From Azorinus chamasolen (Eukaryota; Mollusca; Bivalvia; Cardiida; Solecurtidae), in the NCBI GenBank assembly GCA_963576725.1, contig OY755241.1:77424701-77488700 (forward strand): a stretch of 64,000 nucleotides of DNA. Direction: 5' to 3'. Below are positions 33,657-45,316 of the stretch, one piece after another. Every line of letters begins with the position of its first letter. Position 1 is the stretch's first letter. A program made the translations under genes and the position numbers. Under the pieces are notes generated by a model. That model saw only the letters and a program-made list of their open reading frames with translations, had not been told where the DNA came from and searched no databases.

Positions 33657-33762
33657 CTTTGTAGTCAGAAATGTACTTGACCTCGAAACCTTCCTTGTCA
33701 AGACCTGCTTTACACCAAAATTCCGCATCTTTATCTGGATTTGTATGGAAACGCCGAGCTTG
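33657..33762 (-). CDS. Exon candidate, possibly N-flank of a SET domain
   Basis: Strong minus-strand signals: acceptor TTATTGTTTCAG and donor TACAAAG|GTAAAA around 106 open nucleotides (phase 0 in, phase 1 out). It encodes QARRFHTNPDKDAEFWCKAG, then LDKEGFEVKYISDYK. The pattern GLDKxGFxVKYI before K-G resembles the segment just before GRGVF in KMT5A-like SET-domain methyltransferases; this is from memory of family patterns and unverified. The out-phase matches the in-phase of the duplicated exons at 28261 and 27855. If those are spliced next, the following residue is Asp rather than Gly and the SET idea fails. Confidence 0.55.
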
Positions 33763-34061
33763 CTGAAACAATAATGTGCAATTAATTAGGTTATTAATTC
33801 TTTACTTTTTCCTATTCTACAGAAGTAACCAAAGGTAATGAAGGGAAAAAATCCCAATCAAAAGACTAAAATGTAATAAAGAGGCAAAAAGTATTCATAT
33901 GTCATCTAATTGCCCATTTTGAGGTCCACAAGGTATTTGTGCATTCTTTGAGTGGAACAGAACATCATTTAATGGTGTAAAATGCACCCCAAATGCCTCA
34001 CGTCAGTTTAGCAAACTGCCTACAAAAACTTCCCAAACTAAATCCGCATGTTATTTACCTA
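33763..34061. other. No recognised feature
   Basis: AT-rich, probably intronic to the minus-strand gene candidate. Confidence 0.4.
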
Positions 34062-34455
34062 AACAAGAGGGCCAGAATGGCCCTGACATCGCTCACAAGA
34101 CAATCAGATCTGTTTCTATTGAAGACTGACTGTCCCTGGGGCGGTGCCAATTTTGACCCCTGGGACACAATTTATATAACTTTTGTAGATGACCTAAATA
34201 TGAAACTATGTGCCAAATATGAAATCTGAGAACATTCCAGTTTCAAAGGAGAAAATTTTCAAAGTTTGCACTATATGTTTCTATTGAAAACTGATCACCC
34301 CTGGGGTGGGGCCTATTTTGACCCCAGGGGCATAATTTATATAACTTTTGTAGAGGACCGGAAAATAGTGCTATGTGCCAAATGCCCTGTAGATTCAGAA
34401 AAGAAGATTTTAAAAGTTTTCACTCTACGCTTCTATAGACAAGAGGGCCATTGAA
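34062..34455 (+). mobile_element. Family A pearl-type element A5, truncated
   Basis: AACAAGAGGGCCAGAATGGC head and two core units (GCGGTGCCAATTTTGACCCC, GTGGGGCCTATTTTGACCCC). No microsatellite or terminal hairpin. It ends near a second AGACAAGAGGGCC. Confidence 0.8.
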
Positions 34456-34971
34456 AGAGTTAGTTTTTCAGACAGATTACAGATGACAGAAACCCTATCA
34501 CTGCTGAGCATAATTTGACTGAAAACAGCTCACAGTTTGGATTCTGATCCAACACATATGTAACTTCATAATTATGTGGTTTGTACAAGAGAGTTAATTG
34601 TAAGATTGATACGTATTAACCAGGGAATTTTAATTATGCAAGGCCATACAAAGTTCTGACTAAAGACGATCAACTGACCTCTCAAATAATCAATTGTTCC
34701 TCTGAAAAGGTACATGTATGTGTACCCTAGCATTCCAAACTGATTTTTTGCATTTGAATATTATTATAAATTATTACATAATAATTTCATATTCATAAGT
34801 TGAGCTTAATATTTTCAAGTAATACAATTTAATGTTAAAAATGATTTCATAATTTATTTAAAATCTTTAATTTGGCATTCTGGAGCCTTTACATGATTTA
34901 CCCTTCTTCTGAACTGCAGGGCAGGTTATAATAATGTCATAATGCCAATCACTATTATTAATTAACCCTTC
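34456..34971. other. No recognised feature
   Basis: AT-rich, no ORF above 60 codons, no element end recognised. Confidence 0.45.
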
Positions 34972-35302
34972 CCTCATATAAACGTGTTTTCACACATTTG
35001 AAAAATCAGTAGACCCAGATCAGATGCCTCCTATAGGAGCCATCTGATCAGGGTCTGCTGTGTTTGTTAATGGAATTTGATTGATAGACCTGTTCCTTTA
35101 GTTTCTAAAATGGCTACAATGTTCAACCTACTATATTCCATTATAACTATTTTGTCTATGAATATTCAGTAGGTTGTGAAATTTGGAAAAACAAATGGCT
35201 ACAATGTTCCACCTAGATTCCATACTTCATTTTAACTATTTTGTTCATGAATATGTAATAGGCATTCAAATTAATAATAAACACAGAACAGGCAAAGGGT
35301 AA
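34972..35302 (+). mobile_element. M1 MITE with internal duplication
   Basis: TTAACCCTTCCCTCATATAA start, core at about 34997-35068, end GAACAGGCAAAGGGTAA (TTAA decayed). A segment of about 86 bp (AAATGGCTACAATGTTC ... ATGAATAT) is present twice. Confidence 0.75.
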
Positions 35303-35423
35303 AGACAGACTGGACTATCACTCCACTATAGTCAAACAACTAGGTCTGACGGGTCACGGATTCGCCGAGTCCATTTATAAGGGAGATCAGCATATCAGAC
35401 ATCCACCTGCTATTTTTAAAAAA

Positions 35424-35856
35424 AACAAGATGTGTTTGTGAAACACAGTATGCCCCCTCATATATTTGACCTCTGACCTTGAAGAATGACCTTGACCTTG
35501 ACATGTCACCCCTCAAAATGTGCAGCCTCATGAGATACACAAGCATGCCAAATATCAAGTCTGTGTCTGTACTGGTCCAAAAGTTATGACCAATGTTAAA
35601 GTTGGCGATTTGACCCATATATTTGACCTCTGACCTTGAAAGATGACCTTGACCTTGATACGGCACCCCTCAAAATGTGCGGCTTTATGAGATACATATG
35701 TATGCCAAATATCAAGTCTCTATCTATACTGGCTCAAAAGTTATGACCAATGTTAAAGTTGCTGACAAACAAACAGACAAACAGACAAACGGACAAACAG
35801 ACAGACAGGGCAAAAACAATATGCCCCCCGACTATCGTCAATGGGGGCATAAAAAA
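35424..35856 (+). mobile_element. Family B pearl-type element, two units
   Basis: AACAAGATGTGTTTGTGAAA head, two core units, (ACAAACAG)n at 35763-35808, hairpin TATGCCCCCCGACTATCGTC with GGGGGCATAAAAAA. Confidence 0.88.
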
Positions 35857-36122
35857 AGATTTAGTTATAGGTACAAACAATAAGTGGATTAGTTATCGGA
35901 AACATAGCGTAGTGGATAAGTCGTAGGGTCATAAGGAAGTATATGGTCAGGAAACATTTTATTAAACGCGGGTTCGATTTTCGCATCAACCTAAAACATT
36001 TTTATTTTACTAAAAGATATTAAGGATTCTATAATTACTTAGTATATTTCGAATGATTTTTTGCCGTTTTATTTCCAATTTCATTTCAACCAGAATATTG
36101 TTTTATATCTACCATGAATTAC

Positions 36123-36179
36123 CTCTAAACTGGACACACCAAAAAATAAGTCATTCTTGGCATTGTTGACTTTGTTGGC
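36123..36179 (-). CDS. Exon candidate (57 nt)
   Basis: On the minus strand: pyrimidine-rich acceptor ATCCTGCCACCTTCCTTAAAG, 19 open codons (ANKVNNAKNDLFFGVSSLE), donor GAG|GTAATT. Phase 0 in and out, compatible with the next exon candidate at 33762. Short, so chance is possible. No domain recognised. Confidence 0.35.
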
Positions 36180-36204
36180 CTTTAAGGAAGGTGGCAGGAT
36201 AATT

Positions 36205-36300
36205 TAGGAAAATGGCAATGCAGAAAGCTCCCTTAAGAGCATTTTGTATTAATTTTGTTCTGTATTAAGCAGCCACCTGTCTAAAAAGCTCACTTTCATC
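36205..36300. mobile_element. M5 fragment
   Basis: GCAATGCAGAAAGCTCCC and AAGAGCATTTTGTATTAA with TATTAAGCAGCCACCTGTCT match the M5 interior. Both termini are missing. Confidence 0.5.
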
Positions 36301-36485
36301 CTTACTGAATGATCGGTTCATAGACGTACGTTTTACTACAATTCATTTCAATAAAATTAATGTTCTCCCTCACTGGCAGCGTCCGTCTCGGATTCGTCAA
36401 CTTAATTATCATGTCAGGTCTGAAGTATTCTATGATTCATCTATAATAATGTCTGATGCCCAATATGTCATTTCAATGTCCTCAA

Positions 36486-36705
36486 CGCGGGGCCAATTTT
36501 GACCCCAGGGACATAATTTATATAACTTTTGTAGAGGACCTACAGATGATGCTATGTGCCAAAGATGAAAGCTGAGACCCCTGTAGATTCAGAGGAGAAG
36601 AATTTTAAAGGTTCAAATTGTTGACGATGAACGACGCACGCCGACGGACATCAGGCGATCACAATAGCTCACCCTGAGCACTTTGTGCTCTGGCGAGCTA
36701 AAAAT
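36486..36705 (+). mobile_element. Family A right-end fragment
   Basis: One partial core unit (GGGGCCAATTTTGACCCCAG), then GACGATGAACGACGCACGCC and hairpin CTCACCCTGAGCA / TGCTCTGGCGAG with CTAAAAA. No head. Confidence 0.8.
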
Positions 36706-36744
36706 AATGTATCAACTCATACAAAACTGAACAAAACAGTAATA

Positions 36745-37466
36745 AACAAACAACGAAACAGACAATTTGACCAATGATCCTGAATGAGGATCTTGACATG
36801 TCACCCCTCAATACATATGCATGCCAAATATCAATTCTCTATCTGTACTGGCTCAAAAGTTATGACCAATGTTAAAGTTGCGTTAAAGTTACAGACAAAA
36901 AAACAGACAATTTGACCTTTGACCCTGAAGGATGACCTTGACATGTCACCCCTCAAAATGTGCGGCTTCATGAGATACACAAGCATGCCGAATATCAAGT
37001 CTCTATCTCTACTGGTCCAAAAGTTATGGCCAATGTTAAAGTCTGTGATTTGACCCATATATTTGACCTCTAAAAATGAAGGATGACCTTGACCTTGACA
37101 TGTCACCCCTCAAAATGTGCGGCTTTATGAGATACATATGCATACCAAATATCAAGTCCCTATCTGTACTGGCTCAAAAGTTCATAATGACCAATGTTAA
37201 AGTTGCTGACAAACAAACAGACAGACAGGGCAAAAACAGTCATTTGACCTCTACCTTGGGCTTGAGGGCAGCATGGGTGGGGTGCCAAATGATAGCACAG
37301 ACGGTAGTTGATGTGTATGTGAAGTTTCATGTGTACATGTATAAGTGTAGAAATTACCGACTTATAACACTTAAAAAACTGTGACAACCAACTGCACCTA
37401 AAAGCATGACAGACTGACATGTGCAAAATATAATGCCCCCTGACTATCGTCAACGGGGGCATAAAA
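36745..37466 (+). mobile_element. Family B pearl-type element, 5' truncated
   Basis: Three core units (GATGACCTTGACCTTGACAT and variants), a short ACAAACAGACAGACAGG tract at 37209, then about 200 bp of unrelated sequence before the terminal hairpin ATGCCCCCTGACTATCG...GGGGGCATAAAAA. The displaced hairpin suggests recombination between two copies. Confidence 0.75.
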
Positions 37467-37539
37467 AGCCCTGTAACTAATTATTAAACTACAACATAAC
37501 ATGTATAATTAACTATTATTCATAATTAAAAAATGTTAC

Positions 37540-37576
37540 CTTAATTGAGTCTTGTTTTATCCAATCCTGCCTTCAA
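37540..37576 (-). pseudogene. Eroded exon relic with KAGLDK motif
   Basis: Minus-strand acceptor TAATATTTCAG and donor TTAAG|GTAACA bracket 37 nt reading LKAGLDKTRLN then stop. KAGLDK also occurs in the exon at 33657-33762. It may be a decayed duplicate of that exon; very short, so this is tentative. Confidence 0.25.
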
Positions 37577-37961
37577 CTGAAATATTACAAAGTAAGAATA
37601 TCTTGGACAGTCTGTGCAAAGTTCTTTCGATTCCACAGGGCACCAGATCAACATAACTTCCTTCTTCCTGTCTGGCTAATACTGCAGTTGGAAATCCCAT
37701 AGAGCTCAGGGCAAGAGTTCAAGCAAAATGACTGTTCTAAACACATGTACATGTACCTGAACAATGTTGTGAAGAAAGTGAGCGGGGAAAGTATTCAGGC
37801 CAGTTAAGGTTTTAGTAGCCAGGTGGGTCAACATATTTTTCTAGGGATGGAGAATCAGACCAAAATCATAATCGATTATCAAATTCAATCGAACATTTAT
37901 TATCAATTAAAAATTAATCGAAAATACTTTCAGAGATTCTGTGCATGTAAAGCTTGATCAT

Positions 37962-38939
37962 GTACTCTGTTTGCAAATGCATGAAACCTTGGTTTATATG
38001 AAGGAAAGGCTTAAAGAGGAGGTCCCTACAATGATCGCAGATTTTCAATAATACCATAAAACTTGGTATTTGTTATGCTCTATCATTATTATGAAGGTTC
38101 CCAATTTGAACTTATATCGAAAAATGCCCATGTGATACAAATAACCCGATTTCATCAATAACTGATAATTTTGTTCTACAACACAATATATTATCGGCCT
38201 TTTCCGTAGATTCTTCCGCGTTTTGCCGATGATCACCCGATCCCTCCATTGTTTACGTTATTATAGCTTTCTCAGAAGTGGTCGGAGAACCGCGAATAGG
38301 GCGAACAGTTACGGAACTAAAACTCAACCCGAATAAAACTGAAACATCTGGGTGTAAAACCGGGATCGGCGTTATCAAACACATGGATGTTTTGTCATTA
38401 TAAACGGTAATTGGATGGGGCTTTTTGTGATATACTACTTTCAGCATAATATAAACAAATGAGTTTTGTATATTTTAAGTGTTTATGAAACGCGTCAAAT
38501 GTAGGGACATCCCCTTTAATGGAGGTTTTAACTCCACATTGGAATTTTTTTTGCCAAACCAGAAAGTGTAGAATCATTCCTATATATCATAAGCAAACAG
38601 AGCAGACCCAGACCAGACAGCTCCTGTAGGAGCCACCTGATCTGAGTCTATTCTCTGTGCAAATTTATGCGTGAAAAAGATGGTTATATGAGGGAAAGGG
38701 TTAAGTATGTAAATGTTATGTGTGTAATGTAAGGTTTAATAATGGAATGGTATACATTTATGGTAAAGTATGAATGATAATGTATAACAAACATAGGTAT
38801 CAAGCAAATTTCTTTTTTCTCCTCCATATATTTAATAATAATTTTGTCGCGTCAGTAAAATCTACCTGACAAAAGTCAAATCTACCTGACTAATTTCCTA
38901 AATCTACCTGACATGCCTCAGCAGGTTATCACATGTATG
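37962..38939. mobile_element. T2 second copy, 5' truncated, with M6 inserted
   Basis: The right 430 bp match 18760-19192: GCCAAACCAGAAAGTGTAGA, three CTACCTGAC-type motifs and the terminal GTTATCACATGTATG (38925-38939). The left terminus is absent. M6 occupies the TTAA that is empty at 18800-18803 in copy 1. Confidence 0.8.
38015..38515. mobile_element. M6, TTAA-flanked element
   Basis: TTAA at 38011-38014 and 38516-38519. Ends AGAGGAGGTCCCTACA and TGTAGGGACATCCCCT form a 16-bp terminal repeat with two mismatches. The empty site GGTTAATGGGG is visible in the other T2 copy at 18799-18809. No ORF over 65 codons. Confidence 0.8.
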
Positions 38940-39364
38940 TATGACCGTAAGAAAACATCATCTTGAACACTTTTGAAACATTTTTATTTGATTTATAGTA
39001 ATAATGAGAAACTATGGTTTGAATTGTCCATAATAGTTCCATAGGCACTCGATGACAGGAACGAATTAAATCGATGAAATCGATATAAATGAATAAAAAA
39101 CTCTTTGCTTTGTCTAAATCTTACGATAGATTGTCCAAAAACTCAGTTTTTATACAAGCCTGAATTCCCGTGTCATGGTGTATATAAAAAGACGTCTAAG
39201 GCCCCTTCCCAATTAAGAGAGAAAAAGCCCTGACTTATAATCCTTACACTCTCTGATCCATGGATGCTGCTAAATCCAATCTTGATTACACTTTCCGGCA
39301 TGATTAATTTTATCGAGCGCATCTTATATCATCATAATTTTAATGAATTATTAGATGGTTCAAC
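38940..39364. other. No recognised feature
   Basis: AT-rich, no element end seen. Confidence 0.4.
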
Positions 39365-39389
39365 CTTTTCCGCCGCCATTAGTCGCCAT
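39365..39389 (-). CDS. Possible first coding exon
   Basis: Minus strand CACATGGCGACTAATGGCGG: a good start context, reading MATNGGGK and then AAAAG|GTTGAA, a weak donor, phase 1. The sequence 5' of it (39390-39480) is richer in CG than its surroundings, as a promoter or 5' UTR would be. It is the natural position for a first exon of the minus-strand candidate, but phase 1 does not fit the exon at 36179 directly. Tentative. Confidence 0.25.
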
Positions 39390-39849
39390 GTGCTCTGCAG
39401 CATCCGATAAGGAGAAAAGGGGAAAACTGCTCGCCGATTGGATAATATTAACTACTCCGTATATACACGCCACAGGTAACCAAGGACGCCCTTCAATGCC
39501 GAAAAAAAATGACTTGCCGACATTGAATAATGATAGTGTGTTCATATAACTTAGACATGTTCGTATTGAGTGACAAGGTATTCTAATACCGGAAAGGTGC
39601 AAAACACGAAGGAAATATCCCCAAGCGCTTTTGAACGCACATAACCTGTATGAAAAGAGCGCTATATAAATTACTTAAGTGTGTTTTTTGCACCCTTGAG
39701 CAATAATTCACCACAAACGCAAATAAACTTTAAGTTCTGTTCTGTAATTAAGTGTAAAAGGAGAAAAGTGGACGACTTATTTCAGTCCGATTGGCAAACT
39801 GTTTTGAATGACTAGTCTGACCCTTAACTGTTTGCATTGAAGTCTGAAA
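39390..39849. other. No recognised feature
   Basis: No ORF of note beyond chance frames. The left 90 bp may be promoter or 5' UTR of a minus-strand gene. Confidence 0.35.
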
Positions 39850-39857
39850 ATGATAAG

Positions 39858-39887
39858 CCCCCCCCCCCCCCCCACACACACACACCT
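39858..39887 (+). repeat. Poly-C / (CA)n tract
   Basis: Sixteen C followed by about seven CA units. Confidence 0.9.
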
Positions 39888-40341
39888 ACTAGAAACACAA
39901 AATTGGTATCTTGTAAGGCTTGTGACTGCTGTATACAGTATAAAAGTTATGCAGAACGTACATAGAGATTTCCGCGCATTTTCGGCATTAATTAAGCTGA
40001 CTCAGTCTTGGAGACCGACTATGATTGTCGCTCGACAGCTAGAGGGAGTACCCTACTAGAAAGTTTGAACGTATCGTGGCATTCCGGACGAAGAACCCAT
40101 GTACTTATGACATCATTACAATTTGTTCAATGTCCTACGTCACTCATTTAATATAAACTGTATAATTTTCGGGTTGATTAATTAATACTATATCTAAATG
40201 AAAACTGTGAATGAATTATACTAAATGTTTGATCTCTACGGAATAAATTAGTTAATTTGGAACCACTGTGTTCCATGTCGACTTATTTCACGTTTCATAC
40301 GTATACATGTGTCAAGTAGACTAAATTTGTGGGAGTAGAAT

Positions 40342-41095
40342 CATGAATTTGGGTCAAAGCACTATGACCGGGGGTAATTTTTGTTTAGAAAATACTGACT
40401 GGGGTCGATATTCTTCAGAAAAAGTGATCCCCCTTTCTACAAGATACTTGGGTTTGATTAACATTGCGCGCATTGGTCATGATACACATGTTATAAACGG
40501 GGCTCAAAATGATATGACCGGAGGTCACTACATCTGTAACAATTATGACAGAGAAAAACTGTTTTCCGATTTACATGAAACTCTTTCTTTAAAATATATT
40601 TGAGGTAGATTACGTTTTCGGGCGTTGTTCAAAATACCACGAACGTGGGTCAACGCACTATGACCCGAGGTCACTATTATTTTATTTTTATTTTTTTAAA
40701 AAATACTGACCGAGGGGGTGTTCAGAAGTATTCAGAGATATTCTTCAGAAAAATACCCATTCCTGTCTACAATAAACTTCGGTTCAATAAACATTGCGCG
40801 CATTGGCCATGGTATAATAAACAGGGCTTAAGGGTCACTACATCTGTAAGAATTATGACCAAGGTTAAAAACTCGATTCACGTGAAACCATTTATTTCTT
40901 TAAAAAATACTGGAGTAGATTAAGTTTGCGGGATTTGTTCATAATATGAACGTAGGTGAAAGCACTATGACCGGGGGTCACTATGTTTTAAAAAAAATAC
41001 TGACCGGGTCGACATTCTTCTGAAAAAGTGATCCCCTTTATACAAAATACTTGGGTTCAATTAACACTGCGCGCATTGGTCATGGTAAAACAATT
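40342..41095 (+). repeat. 300-bp tandem repeat, about 2.5 units
   Basis: ACTATGACC recurs at 40361, 40658 and 40964 (297 and 306 bp apart). Each unit holds GGGTCAAAGCACTATGACC, AAAAATACTGACCGGG, ATTCTTCAGAAAAA and ATTGCGCGCATTGGTCATG. Nuclear-receptor-like half sites (GAGGTCA, GGGTCA) recur here too. ORFs across it are incidental. Confidence 0.85.
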
Positions 41096-41277
41096 TCTAA
41101 AACAATTGTTTTGAAAGCCGCTGAGTAACTCGTTATCAGGCTATGCTTTACATCAAATACATTTATGTAGATCCACATCTGTTCCTATACACTACATGTA
41201 CCCTGTTTTAATTTTATTGCACTGCGTTTCTGTTTAGTTTCGTTCAAACTGGAACGGATAACACATTCTCAATTGTA

Positions 41278-41380
41278 AAGGTGGTAGTAGTACCAGTTGC
41301 AATAGAAGTAGTAATGGCAGTAGTATTAGGAGCAGAAAAATCAATGTAATATAAGTATTAGTAATGGTAGTAACAGAAGA
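41278..41380 (+). repeat. Cryptic (AGT)n-like trinucleotide tract, left part
   Basis: GGTAGTAGTACCAGTTGCAA, GTAGTAATGGCAGTAGTATT and similar. It continues after the inserted family B element at 42491-42540 (CAGCAGCAGTAATATTATTA), so the element split it. Confidence 0.65.
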
Positions 41381-42490
41381 AACAAGATGTGTTTGTGAAA
41401 CACTATGCCCCCTCGATATGATATTTGACCCTGAAGGATGACCTTGATCTTGACATGTCACCCCTCAAACTGTGCGGCTTCATGAGATACACATGCATAC
41501 CAGTATCAAGGCTGTATATCTACTGGTTCAAACGTTACGGCCAATGCTAATGACCTTTGACCTTCAAAGATGACCTTGACATGCCACCCCTCAAACTGTG
41601 CAGCCAAATGAGAAACACATGTATACCAACTATCAAGTCTGTATCTCTACTGGTTCAAAAGTTATGGCCAATGTTAAAGTCAGTGACCTTTGACCCTGAA
41701 AGATGACCTTGACATGTCACCTCCAAACTGTGCAGCTTCATGAGATACACATGCGTACCAAGTGTCAAGTCTATATCTACAGGTTCAAAAGTTATGGCCA
41801 ATGTTAAAGTCGTTGACCTTTGACCCTAAAAGATGACCTTAACCTTGACATGTTGCCCTCAAAATGTGCAGCTTCATGAGGTGCACATGCATACCAAATA
41901 TCAAGACTCTATCTCTATTGGTTCAAAAGTTATGGCCAATTTGAAGTCTGTGACCTTTGACCCTGAAGGATGACCTTGACATGCCACCCCTCAAACTGTG
42001 CAGCTTCGTCAGTGATTTGACCCATATGTTTGACCTCTGACCTTTAAAGGTGACCTTGACATGTTAAAGTTACAGACAAACAGACAATTTGACCTTTGAT
42101 CCAGAAGAATGACCTTGACATGTCACCCCTCAAAATGTGCAGCTTCATGAGATACACAAGCATGCCAACTATCAAGTCTCTATCTCTACTGGTCCAAAAG
42201 TCATGGCCAATGTTAAAGTCTGTGATTTGTCCCATATATTTGACCTCTGACCTTGAAGGATGACATTGACCTTGACATGTCACCCTTCAAAATGTGCGGC
42301 ATTATGAGATACATATGCATGCCAAATATCAAGTCACTAGCTGTACTGGCTCAAAAGTTATGACCAATGTTAAAGTTGCTGACAAACAGACAAACGGACA
42401 AACAGACAAACATACAGACAGGCAAACAGACAGGGCAAAAACAATATGCCCCCCCCCCCCAGATTTTGATCGGGGGGGGGGGCATAAAAA
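41381..42490 (+). mobile_element. Family B pearl-type element inserted in a trinucleotide tract
   Basis: AACAAGATGTGTTTGTGAAA head, about seven units with TGACCTTTGACCCTGAA, (ACAAACAG)n at 42383-42435, then a long terminal hairpin of C14 against G10 (TATGCCCC...GGGGGCATAAAAA). Confidence 0.88.
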
Positions 42491-42540
42491 TCAGCAGCAG
42501 TAATATTATTATTAGAAGTAATAGTTGTAGTAGTGGCTGT

Positions 42541-43555
42541 GTTACAGAACCCACGACCCCATGATTGCAAGACCATGTACATAGTTTTATCAAAAATCTG
42601 TGACACGGTTCCCTAGACATGCACATGATTTACATATTGGCCAATTAAAATACGTTTAGTCCAAAAGATAACTTTGTAATCGCTGTTTGAAAAAAATTAA
42701 AACTGGCACATTTAAATGGATTTCAAATGTCGGTTTTGATAGGATTATCGATTTTTCTGATAAATAATCAAAAATAATGAATATAACTAACCAACCAGGC
42801 TTATAAAAAAATGGTTTATTATAGTTCTAAATATGATTTTTCGGGATTTGGGGCTAAACTATTTCGCCACCTTAAAGACATTAGAATCATAATTCGTGAG
42901 AACTATTTAAATTAAACTTGAGATTTTAAATATTTCTATTAATCTTATATGTATTGCTTCAATGTGCTAAACTTTATCCTATATTTACAGGCTGTTTTGT
43001 TTTAAAGTGTTATTGTTTTATATTACTGTAGTCGGCAAATAGCTTCTGATATACATGTAGCTAATGTTATTTGTTGTAAACCCGACTGAAAATAAAGCTT
43101 CTTGTATCTTGTATGGTAAAAGGACTCTTCAGTTAAAAAACGATCCACTCTGACAGTTCAGCTTACAATTGGTTACAAAATCGTGGAAGACCCCGTTCGG
43201 CATTATGTTAAAAGTGTCCGTCTGCAATGTGCTCTACCCGTACATACATGATTGTAAAAAATTAAAACCATTTGCAAATAACCTGGCCAGGAGACTGAAA
43301 GGAGAAGAAGAAGAAATATGCCTATAAGGGAAAATAATTAAAATCTGTTGAAATTACAGTTATAACATTGCAGTGTTTGCGTATGTGCTTCAAATTTAAA
43401 CTCAATATGTAATTAAGTAGACCTCTTTCGAGTATTGATTTGGACGTTGTCACAAAAATGAGTTTATATATGTGGTCTACGTTTGTGCTACAGTTACCTG
43501 TGGTTCAGGTCAAACATGGTGTGATACATTTACCTGTGGCTTTGATCTGTTATTG
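42541..43555. other. No recognised feature
   Basis: AT-rich with no supported gene or element. The longest frames are under 60 codons. Confidence 0.45.
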
Positions 43556-43689
43556 TTATAGTATAGACATATACTGGTGATTTAACTTACGTGTTGGTAG
43601 GGTAGATAGTTTTAATGAGGTATTATAGTATAGACATATACTGGTGATTTAACTTACGTGTTGGTAGGGTAGATAGTTTTAATGAGGTA
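43556..43689 (+). repeat. 67-bp perfect tandem duplication
   Basis: TTATAGTATAGACATATACT ... GTTTTAATGAGGTA occurs twice back to back at 43556 and 43623. Confidence 0.9.
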
Positions 43690-44436
43690 TTTTCCATAAA
43701 TTACAGACCATTTTATGTATACTGTATTGTGTAATACTATTACAGCTACCTGTGGGTTTAAACCAGATCTCAAGGTACACGTGCAGTTTGTTATAAATAG
43801 AAGTGGGTGTGTGAGTGCTGGACAGTGGTCATTCCTAAGTCAGCAGTCGGCTTGAAAGCATGTAATGCTAAACTGGTTTGAGAGAAAGTTGAAGGAAGCC
43901 TAAAAGCCTGTGGAATTATGTAAGTTACTGCATTCTTATGTGTTTACTATTTACTGCAGTTACCTGTGAATTATCTGAAATGTTAAACTGGTTATATTTG
44001 ACCCATAATAAATGTCTGACTTGAAATGGCTCGGTTGTAAAAAGGTACTTTGTACTGTTTGCAGTCCATGTTGTATTGACGGGCGAGCCAAACGCAATAT
44101 TACCATGAGGCACTGAGCTCCTTTTGTCTGCGTGTATGCCATGCCAAGGTTGAGTCAACATTTCCTGTGTGGAACCTGATACCTAGTTGGAACAAATGCC
44201 CTAAGTGGAAAACGTCTGAGTCCTGGGTGGAATTGCTAGAGTATCCAGAGCGGAATAGTCCTATGTGTATCCTTAGTGGTTACGACTTTTAGATATTCAC
44301 ATCGTTAGTGGTAACGAGTTGACTAAGCATTAATGTAGTATCCTACAAATTTGACCTGAGACTCATGCATATTCCGTGTATCATAGTCGGTAATCTTCGA
44401 ATAAATTTCCGAAGGTATAAGAATGAACATTAAGAA
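43690..44436. other. No gene; degenerate TGGAA-spaced stretch
   Basis: From about 44165 to 44290 the words GTGTGGAACC, TAGTTGGAAC, TAAGTGGAAA, TGGGTGGAAT, AGAGCGGAAT and TTAGTGGTTA recur at about 20-bp intervals. The spacing is loose. Otherwise nothing recognised. Confidence 0.35.
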
Positions 44437-44630
44437 TACAGTAAAACTCCTCTAATACGACCTGCAAAAGGGGGGCATAATTCAAAGTAGCTTAATACAG
44501 GACGAATGATATGCAGAAAGCTCCCGTGGGAACTTTCTGTATAACTTTTGTCCTGCATTAAGCAACCATCTGCTTATAAAGACAGTCATGTTTATTCATT
44601 AAGTGGTCGCATTAGAGGGGTTTTACTTTA
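44437..44630. mobile_element. M5 pogo-like MITE
   Basis: TACAGTAAAACTCCTCTAAT to ATTAGAGGGGTTTTACTTTA, with an internal pair GCAGAAAGCTCCCGTGGGAA / AACTTTCTGTATAACTTTTG and CCTGCATTAAGCAACCATCT. Confidence 0.8.
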
Positions 44631-45316
44631 CAATCCTCGTGGAACATGATTATTACCGGCTTTTGGTTTGCTATGTTTTGTCACAGTGTATTACGAACCA
44701 TCCCGATAAACACGCCGAAATTTAATTGAGTCTCAGTTCAAATTGGGAGGATAATACATGTTTTGTTAAAGGTACGCTGTCTAATAGTCTCCTTGGTGGA
44801 ACTGGTGGCAAGAGACATTTAAATAATGTTGCACAGATAGGCGTAGTGTGGATATTCCTGTGTGGACAGGCCATATATTGGTGTAGATCCAATTTGTTAA
44901 CGTATCCTTTGTGGAACTGACTTTATTCAGGCATTTAGCCACTCAGATAAACTTTAAAGGTAGTGACAGTATTATACGCTTATGTCTGACATTGACAGTG
45001 TATAGTACTACGAGATGTATATGCAGTGTAGACTCACGTAAATGGCATGACTATATATATTTAGAGACTGTGTGATTGTGTATCTTAGAATTAGTGAAAG
45101 GGTTATTAGCTATTGTGATAAGTAAAGTGTAAAATACTGGTTCGTGTTGTTTATGCAAGTGTTTTCCTACAGAGATACCCAAAAGAATCCTGCACCACAA
45201 ATCGAATTTGTGACAGACGTGTTAACCCTTTAAGTACTGCATGCGTATACTTATGTATAACAGACCCACTCATTATGAATACAACTTAACTAACAATGTT
45301 AAATGAAGTTAGTAAT
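44631..45316. other. No recognised feature
   Basis: AT-rich; no element end or coding signal supported. Confidence 0.4.

Noticed and set aside
35905..35982. Box A (TAGCGTAGTGG) and box B (GGTTCGATTTTC) like a tRNA
   Set aside because: The boxes are about 55 bp apart and neither acceptor, D nor anticodon stems pair; at most a worn tRNA relic.
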